A stretch of DNA of 64,000 nucleotides, from contig VFIW01000008.1 in assembly GCA_006386115.1 (NCBI GenBank), forward strand, positions 496,001 to 560,000, read 5' to 3'. Source of the DNA: Globisporangium splendens. Lineage: Eukaryota > Oomycota > Peronosporomycetes > Pythiales > Pythiaceae. The position numbers were made by a program, and so were the translations under genes. Each line of letters opens with the position of its first letter. Position 1 is the stretch's first letter. The notes below the pieces were generated by a model that saw nothing but the letters and a program-made list of their open reading frames with translations, did not search any database and was not told where the DNA came from. Positions 50,829 through 60,801 of the stretch are shown here, piece after piece.

Positions 50829-51710
50829 ATGGCCAAGAAGCACCAAGTCGACACCGAATGGGCATCGCCCGAGCAGCAGCATGTCGCGGCCGGCACGCTG
50901 CAGGCGATCATGAGCGCACTGCACCCAGAGCTGAAGCGCTTTGTGCGCGTGTGTGTGCGCGAGCACATGCTCAAGGGCATGCCGATGCGCAACTCGGCCA
51001 AGCTCGCGGACGTTGATCGCCAGGTCACAGCATTACTCGAATCCAAGATGAACGTGGACACGCCATTGACTTCGCCAGCGACCGCGGATTTCGTGACGTA
51101 TCTCCAATTTGTGGACCAGAACTGGTACAAATACATCGCAGACCTGGACTTTCACAGCGATCTGCGACCCATTGTCAAGCAGAGCATCGAGATCCGCAAT
51201 AACGTTGCGCGTCAAGTCCCCATGAGCAAGAGCGCGTACCATGAGGCACTCGCGACGCTCCTCCGGCTTGCGGACCTCATCGCTGTTCAGAAAACCACGA
51301 AGGACTTGATAAAGTTGGTCGAGGACACGGCTAAGCTGCAGGGAGACGTCGCTGTCTCATATTCATCATCACCGTCGTCAAAGTCACCACGGGCGGCTCA
51401 GCATTTCCAGAGTTGGGTCATCCTGCTCTTGTGCTGGGTCGTCTTGGCGCTCATTTGGTACATTATCGTGCTGAACGAGGTGTCGAAGCACGAGAGCGAA
51501 TCCGTCAAGTCATGGCTCTTGAGCGTCACGCTCTGGACGCTCGAGGACCCCACACTGCAGACTACTCCAGACCCCAGTGTGTCGACGTGGTGGTCGGAGC
51601 TTTCGTCGTATTTGCCCGAATCGGTCATGGCGATGGTGCCAGCACCGACGCCAGCGCCAACACCTGCGCCACAGCCTGATATTGTCACATCCTGGCTCGG
51701 ATGGTTCTAA
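50829..51710 (+). CDS. Tail-anchored single HEPN/Swt1-like domain protein
   Basis: 293 residues from the ATG at 50829. One HEPN-like domain in residues ~15-165 parallels the repeats of the gene at 47.6 kb: LHPELKRFVRVCVREHM, YLQFVDQNWYKYIADL, and RNNVARQ at 123-129. The motif histidine is replaced by Arg128 (RNxxAR), so HEPN nuclease chemistry is probably lost. A single membrane helix (WVILLLCWVVLALIWYIIVL) at about 191-215 is followed by a Pro/Ala-rich tail of ~75 residues, longer than in the relative. The acidic Ser-rich linker before the helix is disordered. It is likely a duplicate that diverged from the two-domain protein. Confidence 0.65.
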   Translation: MAKKHQVDTEWASPEQQHVAAGTLQAIMSALHPELKRFVRVCVREHMLKGMPMRNSAKLADVDRQVTALLESKMNVDTPLTSPATADFVTYLQFVDQNWYKYIADLDFHSDLRPIVKQSIEIRNNVARQVPMSKSAYHEALATLLRLADLIAVQKTTKDLIKLVEDTAKLQGDVAVSYSSSPSSKSPRAAQHFQSWVILLLCWVVLALIWYIIVLNEVSKHESESVKSWLLSVTLWTLEDPTLQTTPDPSVSTWWSELSSYLPESVMAMVPAPTPAPTPAPQPDIVTSWLGWF

Positions 51711-51856
51711 ACAAACACGCTGGGTAGACGCACGCAAACATCCCAGGTAACATTCTCATTACTCAGCGCCATGCATTACATATTCAGTTGTTATACGCCA
51801 TCAATACCAAACAAACCCTTGCGCACCTCGCTCGCTTTGCGCTTTGACCCACTTAC

Positions 51857-52784
51857 TTACACTTCATGAGTCAATTTCGCTTTCCGCGTGGACGGTGGGG
51901 GCGACAGCGGAGCTTTGCTCACGGTTGGGGACGCAGTCGTTGCCGCTGCAATGGCTGCGGCGTTGGCGTCGCCGGGGTACATGATGATGAGTGAGACTTG
52001 GATGATCCCCATCGTGAGCGCAAACAGGTTCGGGTAGATGATGAGATTGTCCTGCAGCATGATACCGTAGACCATCCAGACGCCGCCGGCCACAACCGTC
52101 ATGACCGACATGCCGAACGGGAGGCACGACGCGTCCTTGTGGCGCAGGATCGTTCGCACTTGCAACAGCGGCGAAGACGCCGTCAGGATCGACAGGATGT
52201 TGCCGGGCACGCCAATGATCAGCTGCGACTCCTCCGGCGAGTGCGAGACCGCGAGCGACAGCAGCACGATGAAAATGAGCGAGTATGTCAGCATACGGAA
52301 TGGCTGCGTCTACATATTTTCGTGCTATGTGTGAGCCAAAGTGACGGCCATAATGCGCATATAAATACAAATATAAACGCATACCTTATCGCCGGTGTGC
52401 TTGTAGTACACGTAGACGTAGTACGAGCCCATGAATGAACCGAGCAGCGCCGTGGCGCCCATGACCAGGTTCGACGTCACGACCCCGTACAGCGTGTAGA
52501 TGACCGACTGGACAAAGTAGAAGTAAAACGGTGCGAACGAGAACTGCAGCGTGCTTTTCGCCTGTTGGATCGTCTTCACTGTCTGCCTGCATATTCACAC
52601 ACAGAACGCACATGATGAGCGCGCTGTTCTCCATTATAGACGCCACTTAAAGAGAGAAAGAAATGCTCGTTTACAATGGCGAGACGGCGAAGATGACGGA
52701 GACGCTGGCGGCGACCACGGGCACAGACTTCGTCGCGAGAAAGTACGACATGTACATCATGTCCTCCATCGACTGCCACGGCAT
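51857..52784 (-). CDS. SWEET: SWEET sugar transporter (MtN3/saliva)
   Basis: Three exons read leftward: 52784-52675, 52586-52385 and 52303-51857, 252 residues. The order VSPLQTVKTIQQAKST, FAPFYFYFVQSVIYTLYG, GSFMGSYYVYVYYKHTG, a third helix, then SSPLLQVRTILRHKDASCLPFGMSV, GGVWMVYGIMLQDN, IIYPNLFALTMGIIQVSLII is the seven-helix SWEET arrangement of two triple-helix bundles with a linker helix. SWEETs are passive mono/disaccharide uniporters of the plasma or vacuolar membrane. The start at MPWQSMEDMM was chosen because the first helix follows at once; an ATG at 52955 is an alternative. The last ~40 residues are a Pro/Ser/Ala-rich tail. Convergent with the HEPN-like gene. Confidence 0.92.
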
Positions 52785-53239
52785 GGCGGGCTGCTGCTGT
52801 GTCTGTAGTTGCGCTCTCGTGCGTGCTCGTGTGTGTGTGTGGCTTCTTAAAGGAGGAGGCTTCGCTGACGCTGCGCCTTGCTTCAGTCGTCCTTCGATGG
52901 CGTTTGACACGAGTGAACAGATAGACAAACTGCCACATGGCAGCCACTGCACCATTCTCCCGCTACAATACCACTCTCAGCAGGGTATTGAAACATACAA
53001 TTCAAAATCTAGGGTGAACATCCTGACAAAACTCAAAGTTGCAGAATTGAAAACGGATCGATTTCATCAAGGTATTGCAATATACAAGTCAATCGAAGAG
53101 CCAGGAAATGTTGATTCGAGGATCAGGAAAAGGTGAATCCACTGACGAGTTGTCGACATCTTTGGGTGCGACAGCAACAAAAAGCGATGTTTATGACGCA
53201 CGTGCAGTTAAATAGATCCCATGGATAGGTGTCCACGCA

Positions 53240-54605
53240 TCAGTACTCCATGGCGTCTTCAAACTCGTCGTCCTGGGTCAGCTTGTCAACCTCGGTAGGC
53301 TCTAAACGAGGCTCTAGAACAGCCTCAGCATCTCTGGACTCCTCGGCACCTGGCGATGGCTCTGAGTACGCTTCTGCATTCGGTTCTGCGTAGCAGTATT
53401 TGCAGCTTGCTGTATCGTATTGCTGCTGGTCGTAGTACTCGCTGCATGGATCCGTAGCCTCGCCGTCAGCGCCTTGGTTTTGATCCTCTGGCATCTCCTG
53501 CAGCAGTGCCTTTTCTTCTCCGTACTGATGGTAGTTGGTTGCCGAAATACTCGCTTCGGCGACGGCTTCGGCTGCAATGTTGAGCGCTTCCTTCAGCACC
53601 TCGATCTCACCCTTGTAGCCCTGCAGAAGCTTCTCGAGGCCACCGCGAGAGTCGATCTCACGCTTCAGTGAGTCCTCGGCCGCTTGCTTTTCCAGCTGCA
53701 GTCGATAGCTTTCTAGGAAAATATCCAGGGATACATAGTGAGGTGTAAGTCAACCGCACACTACATGACGGCAGTGAGATCCCGTGTACGTCCAAACCAT
53801 TTGCTCCTCTTCGAGTACGTCTCTTGTGGCGTCGTGCGCACTGCGTTCGCGTTCAAGCAGTGTATTCACCAACCGAAACACGCGCCAGATCCGCAAAACT
53901 CCCAGCAGGCGAAGCGCTACAACAGCAGCAGCAGCAGCAAACAGCAAATTGGTTAATTGCCTTATTCACAAGGCTCTCCGAAGCAGTAGAAATAATCTCC
54001 ATACCTTTTGATTGCGTGTAAATCTCGTACACGAGCGCTCCGAGGACGACGCTGAGGTCGAGGACGCAGCCAAAATGCGAGAAGAACTGCTTCTGGGACG
54101 CGCCAATGAGCACGAGCAGCTCAATCAAGAAGAGCACAACTGTGAAGCCTGTAAGCGATTCCTCCAGCCGCATTACTACTTGCAGTGCCATTGATTGCGT
54201 CGTAATCGGTACCGAAGACACCGCAGAGCTTGACTTGGAGGCTGACGCACTCTCCACCGGCGCATACAGTCGAATCATTTCACGCTGGTCACGTAAATGG
54301 ATCTCCAATGCAGTGCGGCAAATGTCAAACGCGACCAACAGCGCGATCGCGATTTGCACTTCAATCGTTTCCAGGAACGCGCCGATAGCCGTCTGGAGGT
54401 TCAATGTGCTGCTGGTGGCGCTCGTCTCGCCATCAACTGCGCTTTTCGGCTCATTCTTCGTCTGCTGCTGGGGCGATCGCACCTTGTCCGTGTAATCAGC
54501 GCTGCTGTTGACGCTCTGGTCCTTCTCAGCGCTCACGATCGCGACGTCAGCGCGCGCATCTCGCGTCGCCGCCGCCATCTTCCCTGTTTGCTCAAGCTGC
54601 CTCAT
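53240..54605 (-). CDS. HVCN1: Voltage-gated proton channel (Hv1-like)
   Basis: Three exons read leftward: 54605-54005, 53916-53798 and 53695-53240, 391 residues. The S4 helix reads LRLLGVLRIWRVFRLVN; RxWRxxRxxN is the diagnostic Hv1 signature with three spaced arginines. S1 carries an Asp (LLVAFDICRTALEI) at the place of the proton-selectivity Asp, and S3 has VLDLSVVLGALVYEIY. There is no pore domain: S4 is followed directly by a coiled coil (TLLERERSAHDATRD...LEKQAAED), as in dimeric Hv1. The intron-2 donor is weak (gtttgg), so the exact junction may differ. The last ~110 residues are acidic. Oomycete Hv1 channels probably handle acid extrusion. A shorter start at MAAATRD (54578) is possible. 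Confidence 0.88.
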
Positions 54606-54816
54606 TGCACACTCTGAAAGGTCACACTGTTCTTGTACAGGAAGATGCCTCGTAGACTCAGAAAAAATAAGTCAGATACGAGTCATTTCTGAGTCTGAGC
54701 GCATGCGCTTTTTGTTTCCAGAATGTGGGAAGAGCGAACCCACAAGCGCTCATTTCCAGAACGGAGGACGAGGGAGCGAGGGGAACGAGTGCGATTGAGA
54801 GAGGGAGACAGCAGCC
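54606..54816. promoter_or_regulatory. Divergent promoter between Hv1 and MYND genes
   Basis: Only 211 bases separate the two head-to-head starts. No specific factor site recognised. Confidence 0.4.
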
Positions 54817-56840
54817 ATGCCGAAGGAGGAGTACCTGAGCAAGAAGTACGAGAAGTGGAACAACTTCGCGGTGCGTGTCATGCGTCCATCGCGTCATCTA
54901 TAGCGTCTGCATTCGCCTGTTCAGGGGATGCCATTCTTCCTCCCCCATTGCGACTCGAGTGGAGAAATGGAGCCTTGGTGCAGAGAGGAAGCACGATAAT
55001 TGTGCTGGTGACTGACACGTTTGTGTTGTGCTATGGTTGGTATGACAGGATGAGGATTCGGATGAGGAGCAGGACGCCGTGCCGCGTGTGCCCACACAGT
55101 TCGAAGTCGAGGGCGATGGTGCGTGCGAAAATAATAGAAGGAACCTTCGTGAGCTTTTGAGATGGAGATGCAACGAATCAACTCATTAATGCGAGTATAA
55201 CGATAAATATGTAGAGGACGTTGTCGTGAGTACGGAGACGCTTGTGGGTGCCAAGCAGATCGAGAAGATCCGCAAGTTGGACCAGACCAAGCACGAGGTG
55301 TGGCAGGTCGTCGTGCGCAAACTGCGCGTGTGGTCGGCGTCGAGCAAGGGCGGCACCAAGGCAGATGGCAGCGACTCGCCGCCGTGCCGTCCGTACTGCA
55401 TCATGGTCAACAACCTTTACCCGCTTGGCCAAGTGGTGGCCAAGAAGATCTGCGACCCACCTGAGGAGTACCCTTCGCCACAGACGATCCTGGACATGAC
55501 GCTCGCGTGCATGCTCGACCCGCCATCCAATGCGCCGCAGCATCGCCCCGAGATGATCGCGTTCCCGGACAAGAACTTTGTCGGCAAGCTCCGCAAATCC
55601 TACCAAGCCATCGGCATCGAATGTTCGTTCTTGACCGAGTCGGAAGGCATTGACGCCTACGTCCGGTATATTTCCCTGCTTGTATTCTTGATTTAGATTG
55701 CCTTCGAGCTATGCGTCTGTATGCTGATATGTTCTGTTATGCTCTCCTCGTTGCAGCGACCTGTCGAGCCATTTGGTCAAGAAGGATCTCGCCGCTGTGG
55801 CCGAAGTGAGCGAACGCTCGGGCATGATCAGTGGCGCTGGCGTGACGCCAGAGCTCCTCGCGCAATTTTACGAAGCGTGTGCGCACTACACGCGTCTGGA
55901 ACCCTGGAACCGTCTGGCAGAGCGCCAGGCGATCCAGATCGATGCGCGCGAGGAGATCCGCATTGACAAGCGCCACACCGTGAGCCGCGGCACGATCTTC
56001 TCGTCTGTCATCTCAACGCGCACGGCTGAGTCAAACATCCACGGGCTCGCGCTGTTCTTCACGCGTGCGGATCTTGAGCGACGCGTGTTCCCTACTGGTG
56101 AAACATTGGCGCTGTTGGAGAACCCAGAGCTGCGTCGTTGCGGCTTCTGTGACAAGAAAGCAGCAAAGGGTGCTGAACTGAAGCGGTGCACTCGTTGCAA
56201 GTGCACGTTCTACTGTGGTGCTGAGTGCCAGCGCGCGCACTGGAAGGATCACAAGCTCAACTGCATTGCGCAGACGGATGCGAAGCCAAGAGATCCGAAT
56301 CAGATTCAGTGGGGTGCCAAGGAGATCTCAATCCTCTTCGGCTCCATGACGACGGTGCCGTTCGACGACCTCGATGCGATCGACAAGCACAATTTTAAGA
56401 TTGGCAGCTACCAGGACACGCCGTACTACCCTTCGGCCGTCGTGTTCAAGCAGGGCGACCCGGAGATCCCGGATGTGAGCAACCTGCTCTGGTTGACGCG
56501 TGCTTTGCGTGCGCAAGTCGAGCTCCTCGAGAAGCACCCGCTGTTCCTGCAAAGCAGTTTGGTTGAGATGCTCGACCTCGATGGCGACGACAGCGAGCAA
56601 AAGAAGATCGAGATCGAGGGCAAGACGCTGGGCTTTGACGACCACCTCGTCGTGCGCAACAGCATGGTGCTGACGACGAGCGACGTCGAGCGGATCCGCG
56701 CCGCGTACGAGAAGCAGAAAGTTGGCGGCAGTACGACCGAGACGGAAAAGAAGGACGAAGGTAACGATGAGGATGAGGGTGGCGATGACACGAACGATTC
56801 GACACAAGATGGCGAAGAAAAGTCGTGTGTCGTCATGTAG
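54817..56840 (+). CDS. MYND zinc-finger protein with C-terminal CaaX box
   Basis: Four exons: 54817-54870, 55050-55119, 55215-55665 and 55757-56840, 552 residues with consistent phases. The N-terminal exons are short, Lys/Asp-rich. Exon 3 carries an unrecognised domain (LVGAKQIEKIRKLDQTKHEVWQ, PYCIMVNNLYPLGQVVAKKIC, an alpha/beta module). Exon 4 holds a MYND finger at about 318-357 (CGFCDKKAAKGAELKRC, C..C, then CQRAHWKDHKLNC), a protein-interaction zinc module. The C-terminus is acidic and ends CVVM, a farnesylation-type CaaX box. A MYND protein held to a membrane by a prenyl group is uncommon. Catalytic SET residues are absent, so it is not a SMYD methyltransferase. Confidence 0.72.
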
Positions 56841-57191
56841 AGACTGTATGAGGCATGCGAAAGAAAGGAGAAAGAGGACCAATGACATGCTTTGTATGTG
56901 TGTGCTTGTGAATGTGCCAAAAGTGGCGAACCGACCTTGAAAAACGTGAGCTGCTTTTACAAATGGAGAGGCGTCGTGCGAGCTTTGGTGTCTAGATCGT
57001 GTGGAGGCGAGTGCCTTGTCATATGACTCGAGGCATTGGATCGTGCAGTGGTGGAGCGCTGGACAATGGAGTACAGTGCTAGTACGCTAAATGGCAGCAT
57101 GTTGTGAATTTCTCTTTTAAATTTCAATCACCGAATAAATAGTTTGCTTTTGTCCACACTTATCTGCCATTTCACCTCACGTTTTACGGCT
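56841..57191. other. Convergent intergenic region, nothing recognised
   Basis: About 350 bases; no gene recognised. Confidence 0.4.
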
Positions 57192-58832
57192 TCAAGCATT
57201 AATATGTCGCTCGAAGAACGGGCAGAACACGATCGCCATGAACAGGAGTGTGTCCATGTGGCCGAGGATGCCGCCACCGACGCTCGCGAGAGTCGATCCG
57301 GAGCTCGACATCTTGGCGATTTTCTTCAAGCTCAGCAGAAACAGCTTGGCCACGTGGCTCAGGACAACTGCGGCTGCAGTGAGGCACGCGACGACGTTCT
57401 TGTTCGAGTGGAACTCAACATAGTCGGCGACCACCAAAGTCGCAATAACGCCACCTGCGAGCGCACCGATGAGGGTCTCGACGTTCTGACGCGACGACAC
57501 GCGCTTCGCGATCGCGTGGTTCCATGGGTAGTCGATGAACTTGAGGAACTTTTCCGTGAGAAACCGCCCGAGGTCTGCGCTCCACACGATGACGAAGAAC
57601 GCGAGCAGCACCGAGTAGTTGCTGCTCGTTTCTTTCCCTTCTTCATCGCCGTTGCTGCCAGTCGAACTGCCGACTTCTCCAATGACCACGATCGGGGATA
57701 GCGAGAACGAGTTGAGCACCGTCGCCGCGCAGCTGATGTACAGCAACCCAGCCATGTCCAGGAGCACTTGCACCATCGACTCCATGATCTCTTTGCTGGA
57801 CAGGACGCGATTGATCAGCAGCAACGACACGGTGATGAGTGCCAGTGAGAATGGATTCAGACCGACGACCTCATAGTCTCTTTCTATTGCCTTCGCTGGC
57901 TGCTGGATCATCAGCACGACGTTAAGCGAGGCCACGAAGAAGTACACGTATCGCAGCGCCATCGCGACAGCATCTGGAAGATTGGGCGACAACGCCGCGC
58001 AAATGAACAGCAGCGCCATGCTCATGACGATGTACGCCATCGGGAACAGCTCAAGATTCAGCGCTAAGCACACGACCAAGGAAGTAACGCCGCCAAGTAC
58101 ACCAAACAGGCACGCAGTGACCACTTTGTGGCCCGAAAGGAATCGCTCCGCCAGCGGCGTCACGGCGCATGTCTCCAAGTCCACGGAGTACACCATGATC
58201 TGAGTATAAATATCGCGAGACGTCTGCTTCTGGTGCAGCTTGAACGGCAAGAACACATGCACACGGACACGATACGCCACCCACGCAAACTCATAACTCG
58301 CGAACACCACGAAAAAGCTGTACACATACGGGAGAACCTGGTTGTCGGAGTGATAAGCGCCGAACAAGATCGCAACGGGGACTGCTACGAGGATAAATAC
58401 ATGGATCAATGCTTGGACGATCTCAGTGCACGACGTGGAGTGCGAGTGACTTGTGCTCTCCCACCACGACGGCTTCTCGTCGCCGCCTTCGACGCTGCCA
58501 CCGTTTTCATCGAATTGGTTCGTTTGCCGCAGCATCACGACCGAGGATGGCCGCACGTCCTCGTTCGAGTTATTATTCGCGCCGGAGTCGCGTCTGCCAC
58601 CTGCCGTCGTGCTGCGGTTGAGGCCATAGCTCGAGTCGTTGTCTTCCAGCACAAAGAGCGCGTCATCGCTCATACTTTCATCGAGGTTGCGCGTGGAGTT
58701 CGTAAACATGTCCACTGGTGACCAGAAGAGATTGACGCCACGCTCCAGTCCACCTGCTGCAGGACGCAAGGCGCTTCTGACGGAGCCGATAAATGTCTTG
58801 ACACGCACCACTGGGGTGTTCTTTTCACACAA
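57192..58832 (-). CDS. CdsA-like multi-pass membrane protein with degraded signature
   Basis: Single exon, 546 residues; the first ~115 are disordered and Ser/Asn/Gly-rich. The rest has about ten hydrophobic helices. The end (SLKKIAKMSSSGSTLASVGGGILGHMDTLLF) lines up with the CTP-phosphatidate cytidylyltransferase (CdsA) signature, SLKR....KD.G..LPGHGG.LDR.D. Here the KD pair is replaced by SS, the signature His by Val and the DR by GH; only the last Asp remains. The substrate/metal-binding carboxylates are therefore missing. It is likely a non-catalytic relative, or a different lipid-related membrane protein with a shared fold. The N-terminal RVKTFIGSVR may be cytosolic. Confidence 0.6.
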   Translation of the reverse strand: MCEKNTPVVRVKTFIGSVRSALRPAAGGLERGVNLFWSPVDMFTNSTRNLDESMSDDALFVLEDNDSSYGLNRSTTAGGRRDSGANNNSNEDVRPSSVVMLRQTNQFDENGGSVEGGDEKPSWWESTSHSHSTSCTEIVQALIHVFILVAVPVAILFGAYHSDNQVLPYVYSFFVVFASYEFAWVAYRVRVHVFLPFKLHQKQTSRDIYTQIMVYSVDLETCAVTPLAERFLSGHKVVTACLFGVLGGVTSLVVCLALNLELFPMAYIVMSMALLFICAALSPNLPDAVAMALRYVYFFVASLNVVLMIQQPAKAIERDYEVVGLNPFSLALITVSLLLINRVLSSKEIMESMVQVLLDMAGLLYISCAATVLNSFSLSPIVVIGEVGSSTGSNGDEEGKETSSNYSVLLAFFVIVWSADLGRFLTEKFLKFIDYPWNHAIAKRVSSRQNVETLIGALAGGVIATLVVADYVEFHSNKNVVACLTAAAVVLSHVAKLFLLSLKKIAKMSSSGSTLASVGGGILGHMDTLLFMAIVFCPFFERHINA

Positions 58833-59891
58833 ACACGCGCGACCGGCGGTCGACCTATACCAGCGATCGCGCTAGAGGACGAAGGAGGAAGCGAGGGAGG
58901 AAAGAACAGAACCCCTTTTGCCGATGTTCCGCCTCACCGCCACCTGTTTTTCCCTGTTTGTTGAGCGTGTCTTACCGAGGCGAAAAATTCAATGCTGGGC
59001 AATCTCTACGGAAGGACCGGAACTCCCTCGCTCAGTCGAAAAGAAATGGATGCCTGCCGCCTTTGCTTCCAGCACATCACGCGCTCGCCAGCCCCACGAC
59101 TGGAAAGCTCGCTCGCTCGCGGGGTTGCAGATCGCAAACGGGAACACGGGGGCGTAAGTTGATTGAACGAGCGCACTTTCTCGTAGATCGCCGACGCGCT
59201 CGCAGCACAGAGGCAAACCAGCTGATCCATTCACCACGACCTGATCCTTTCACAGAGAGCGTCTGGATCCCCCAATCGCTGTTGTTCCACGAAACCAGCC
59301 GTTGCATGGAGCTGTCGAGTCAGACGTGAGGAGCGTCCTTTTTCTTTTCAGCCAATCATATCACAAGAATGTGAACATATAGGAGAGCAGATCGCGTTCA
59401 AGTCGGACAGGAATTCGGTCAAGGCACCTCAGATGCCTTTTGCTTTCGTATTTTGGCAGTTGTAATGCGAGAGAAACAAGAGCGAGCAGCAGTCTCGAGA
59501 TTAGATCCGGGAGCAGATCAAGTGAAGCCTCGCTAGAAAGGCAACTATCCATTTCCTTGGATTGATCTGAGAAGCCTCGTGCCTCTTCCAGTCTGACCAC
59601 CGCGTGATGCATTCTCGATGCAATGCTGTTTCAACGCTAAAACTGCGTGGTGCCTAGCATCCACCTGCAATCTGCGTGAGACTGTAGCCTACTATTTTCT
59701 ATCGAGTCCACCTTGGGCGAAAGTGCTTTTGTCCCCAGCTTCTCGCAGAGACTTCCAACGGCTTGTTGTGAGGTGACTCAACTTTTCTTTGACTCGTCTC
59801 GATTACACGAGATACGTGCGTAACCTGAAGTTGGACTCGCTACCATTCTAGCTTATCACGATGCGTAACTTACCTTACTGCTTGCTTTTAT
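58833..59891. other. Intergenic region, no gene recognised
   Basis: About 1.06 kb between the CdsA-like gene and the FKBP relic. Open frames at 58918-59330 on both strands show no family pattern. Confidence 0.4.
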
Positions 59892-60157
59892 GTGGCCTCA
59901 CGGGTGACACCACAGCTCCAGGACGGGCGGAAGTTCGATTCGTCCCGCGATCGCGAGAAGCCATTCAAGTTCAAACTCGGCGCCGAGCAGGTCATTCCGG
60001 GACTCGACGAGGGCGTCGAGCGCTTGTGCATGAAAGAGCGCGCCAAGATCTCCATCCCTGCTGACAAGGCGTAAGGGCGCAAAGGGTTCCCAGGACTCGT
60101 GCCACTAAACAGCAACTTGATTTTCGATTTAGAGCTACTCACCTTCCGCTGATGAAT
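59892..60157 (+). pseudogene. FKBP-type peptidyl-prolyl isomerase relic
   Basis: The frame reads LQDGRKFDSSRDREKPFKFKLG, AEQVIPGLDEGVERLCMKERA and KISIPADKA, then TAA at 60072-60074 where the conserved 'AYG' tyrosine is expected. It then continues in frame GRKGFPGLVPLNSNLIFDLELLTFR to a stop. This is the C-terminal two-thirds of an FKBP domain (pocket residues D..FDSS, VIPGLDEG, and the hydrophobic F.PGLVPLNS.L.FD.EL). The N-terminal strands are missing; no exon for them was found upstream. Tyr-to-stop is a single base change. Alternatively the TAA is an error and an upstream exon supplies the start. Confidence 0.65.
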
Positions 60158-60163
60158 CTCTGG

Positions 60164-60801
60164 TTATGACTCCTCGAAAAGCTCTTTCTTCTTGCGCTCA
60201 AACTCTTTCTTGCGCATGAGTTGCGCTTCGCGGGCGTCCAGTTTGGTTTGAATCGATTTGATCTGCGCCATGTGCTTCTTCGCGGTCATCTGAGTCTTCT
60301 TTTCGTCATCTTGAAGCTGACTTGTAAGTTTGTCAAACTGATGAGCCACAAGCGGCAACGGCTTGCTGAACTCGTGCTTGATCACGCCATGCATCCACTC
60401 TCGCTTGTCTTTGGCTTCTGTCTTTGCAGCTCGCAGATATTCATCTCGCTCCTGGAGCTGCTTGCTGAGTCGAATCGTGCCCTGAATTTGCCGCTCGTTG
60501 CACACTTTGCGCCAGTTCAAGTGCGCGATTTGCTCTTCCAGCGACGCGAAAGAGGAGATTGATCCCGACGAACTCAACATAAGGTACTCCGCCTGGGCTT
60601 CCTCACTCTTTGTGCTCTCTCCACGATATACTTCCACCGCGAGAAATGCACGTGCCATTCAGTATGTCGAGGCTTCGCCAAGGTCTCAATTCTCAGAATT
60701 TCAAAGTATTTTTGGAGCTCGTCTTCAAAAGATAATCCATTGCATCCGAGCACAGAGCTAAACAACGCCTGTGAATCCAGCAATGGGCTTGTCGAAAGCA
60801 T
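60164..60801 (-). CDS. Coiled-coil protein with probable frameshift near the start
   Basis: The main frame (60658-60164) begins MARAFLAVEVYRGESTKS and is a long charged coiled coil (EEQIAHLNWRKVCNERQIQG, AREAQLMRKKEFERKKKE). Immediately upstream a different frame (from 60801) is also protein-like (FEDELQKYFEILRIETLAKPRHTE) and joins the main frame with a one-base shift near 60657; no GT-AG intron fits. The start at 60801 would overlap the last 44 bases of p31comet in a different frame. No orthologue recognised. Confidence 0.4.

Noticed and set aside
58918..59330. Overlapping frames between the CdsA-like gene and FKBP relic
   Set aside because: Frames on both strands, no consistent family pattern.
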